From Spirochaetia bacterium (GTDB taxonomy: Bacteria > Spirochaetota > Spirochaetia > Treponematales > Treponemataceae), in NCBI GenBank assembly GCA_900770075.1, contig CAAGIZ010000107.1, positions 1 through 14,040 on the forward strand: 14,040 nucleotides of DNA, given 5' to 3'. Position 1 is the first letter of the stretch. Each line of letters begins with the position of its first letter. The notes beneath the pieces are model-generated. The model saw nothing but the letters and a program-made list of their open reading frames with translations. It was not told the DNA's origin and did not search any database. Made by a program: the position numbers and the translations under genes. Positions 14,006 through 14,040 of this stretch are shown piece after piece.

Positions 14006-14040
14006 AGATCGGAAGAGCGTCGTGTAGGGAAAGAGTGTAG
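14006..14040. other. Illumina adapter sequence (contamination)
   Basis: These 35 bases, beginning AGATCGGAAGAGCGTCGTGT, are identical to the reverse complement of the 3' part of the Illumina TruSeq universal adapter, known from the standard kit sequence. They are an untrimmed read-through at the contig end, not genomic DNA. Any reading frame extended through them is artificial. Confidence 0.98.

Overview
The window reads as a short-read assembly contig from a spirochaete, most likely a free-living or gut-type Treponema. This is inferred from gene content: a flagellin-type MAF/DUF115 glycosyltransferase, a LysM-M23 peptidase, an HD-GYP-like protein, a class B PBP with a PASTA tail, moderate GC and long A/T homopolymers. 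No rRNA or other decisive marker is present. The last 35 bases (14006-14040) are an exact Illumina adapter sequence, not genome, and the first six bases may also be an adapter remnant. True genomic sequence is therefore about 7-14005.

Layout. 34-107 is a tRNA-Asp(GTC) on the minus strand, with a near-consensus promoter and five helically phased A-tracts upstream. 433-1902 (minus) is nicotinate phosphoribosyltransferase (NAD salvage), with its own promoter and a structured leader. 1903-2350 is mostly a mosaic of palindromic intergenic repeats. 2351-3643 (minus) is an HD-GYP-like protein with altered metal ligands. 3644-4126 has no gene but holds a bidirectional terminator and a G-rich tandem repeat. 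4127-8380 (minus) is a tightly overlapping operon: signal peptidase I, a class B penicillin-binding protein with a PASTA domain, and a MAF/DUF115 glycosyltransferase-like protein. A 16-bp divergent gap separates it from a plus-strand operon (8397-12059): a membrane-anchored LysM/M23 endopeptidase, a small zinc-ribbon coiled-coil protein, and an exported beta-propeller/NodB-like fusion that has lost the deacetylase motifs. Convergent to this is a D-Ala-D-Ala carboxypeptidase (minus, 12136-13593). Finally there is the C-terminal end of an unidentified minus-strand gene with a strong terminator.

Functionally, 4127-13593 is a cell-envelope block: septal transpeptidase, carboxypeptidase, peptidoglycan endopeptidase, secretion peptidase and an exported pseudo-deacetylase. 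The points most worth follow-up are the two apparently degenerate enzymes (HD-GYP and NodB folds), the phased A-tract array at the tRNA promoter, the almost leaderless divergent promoter at 8380-8397, and the adapter contamination at the contig end.
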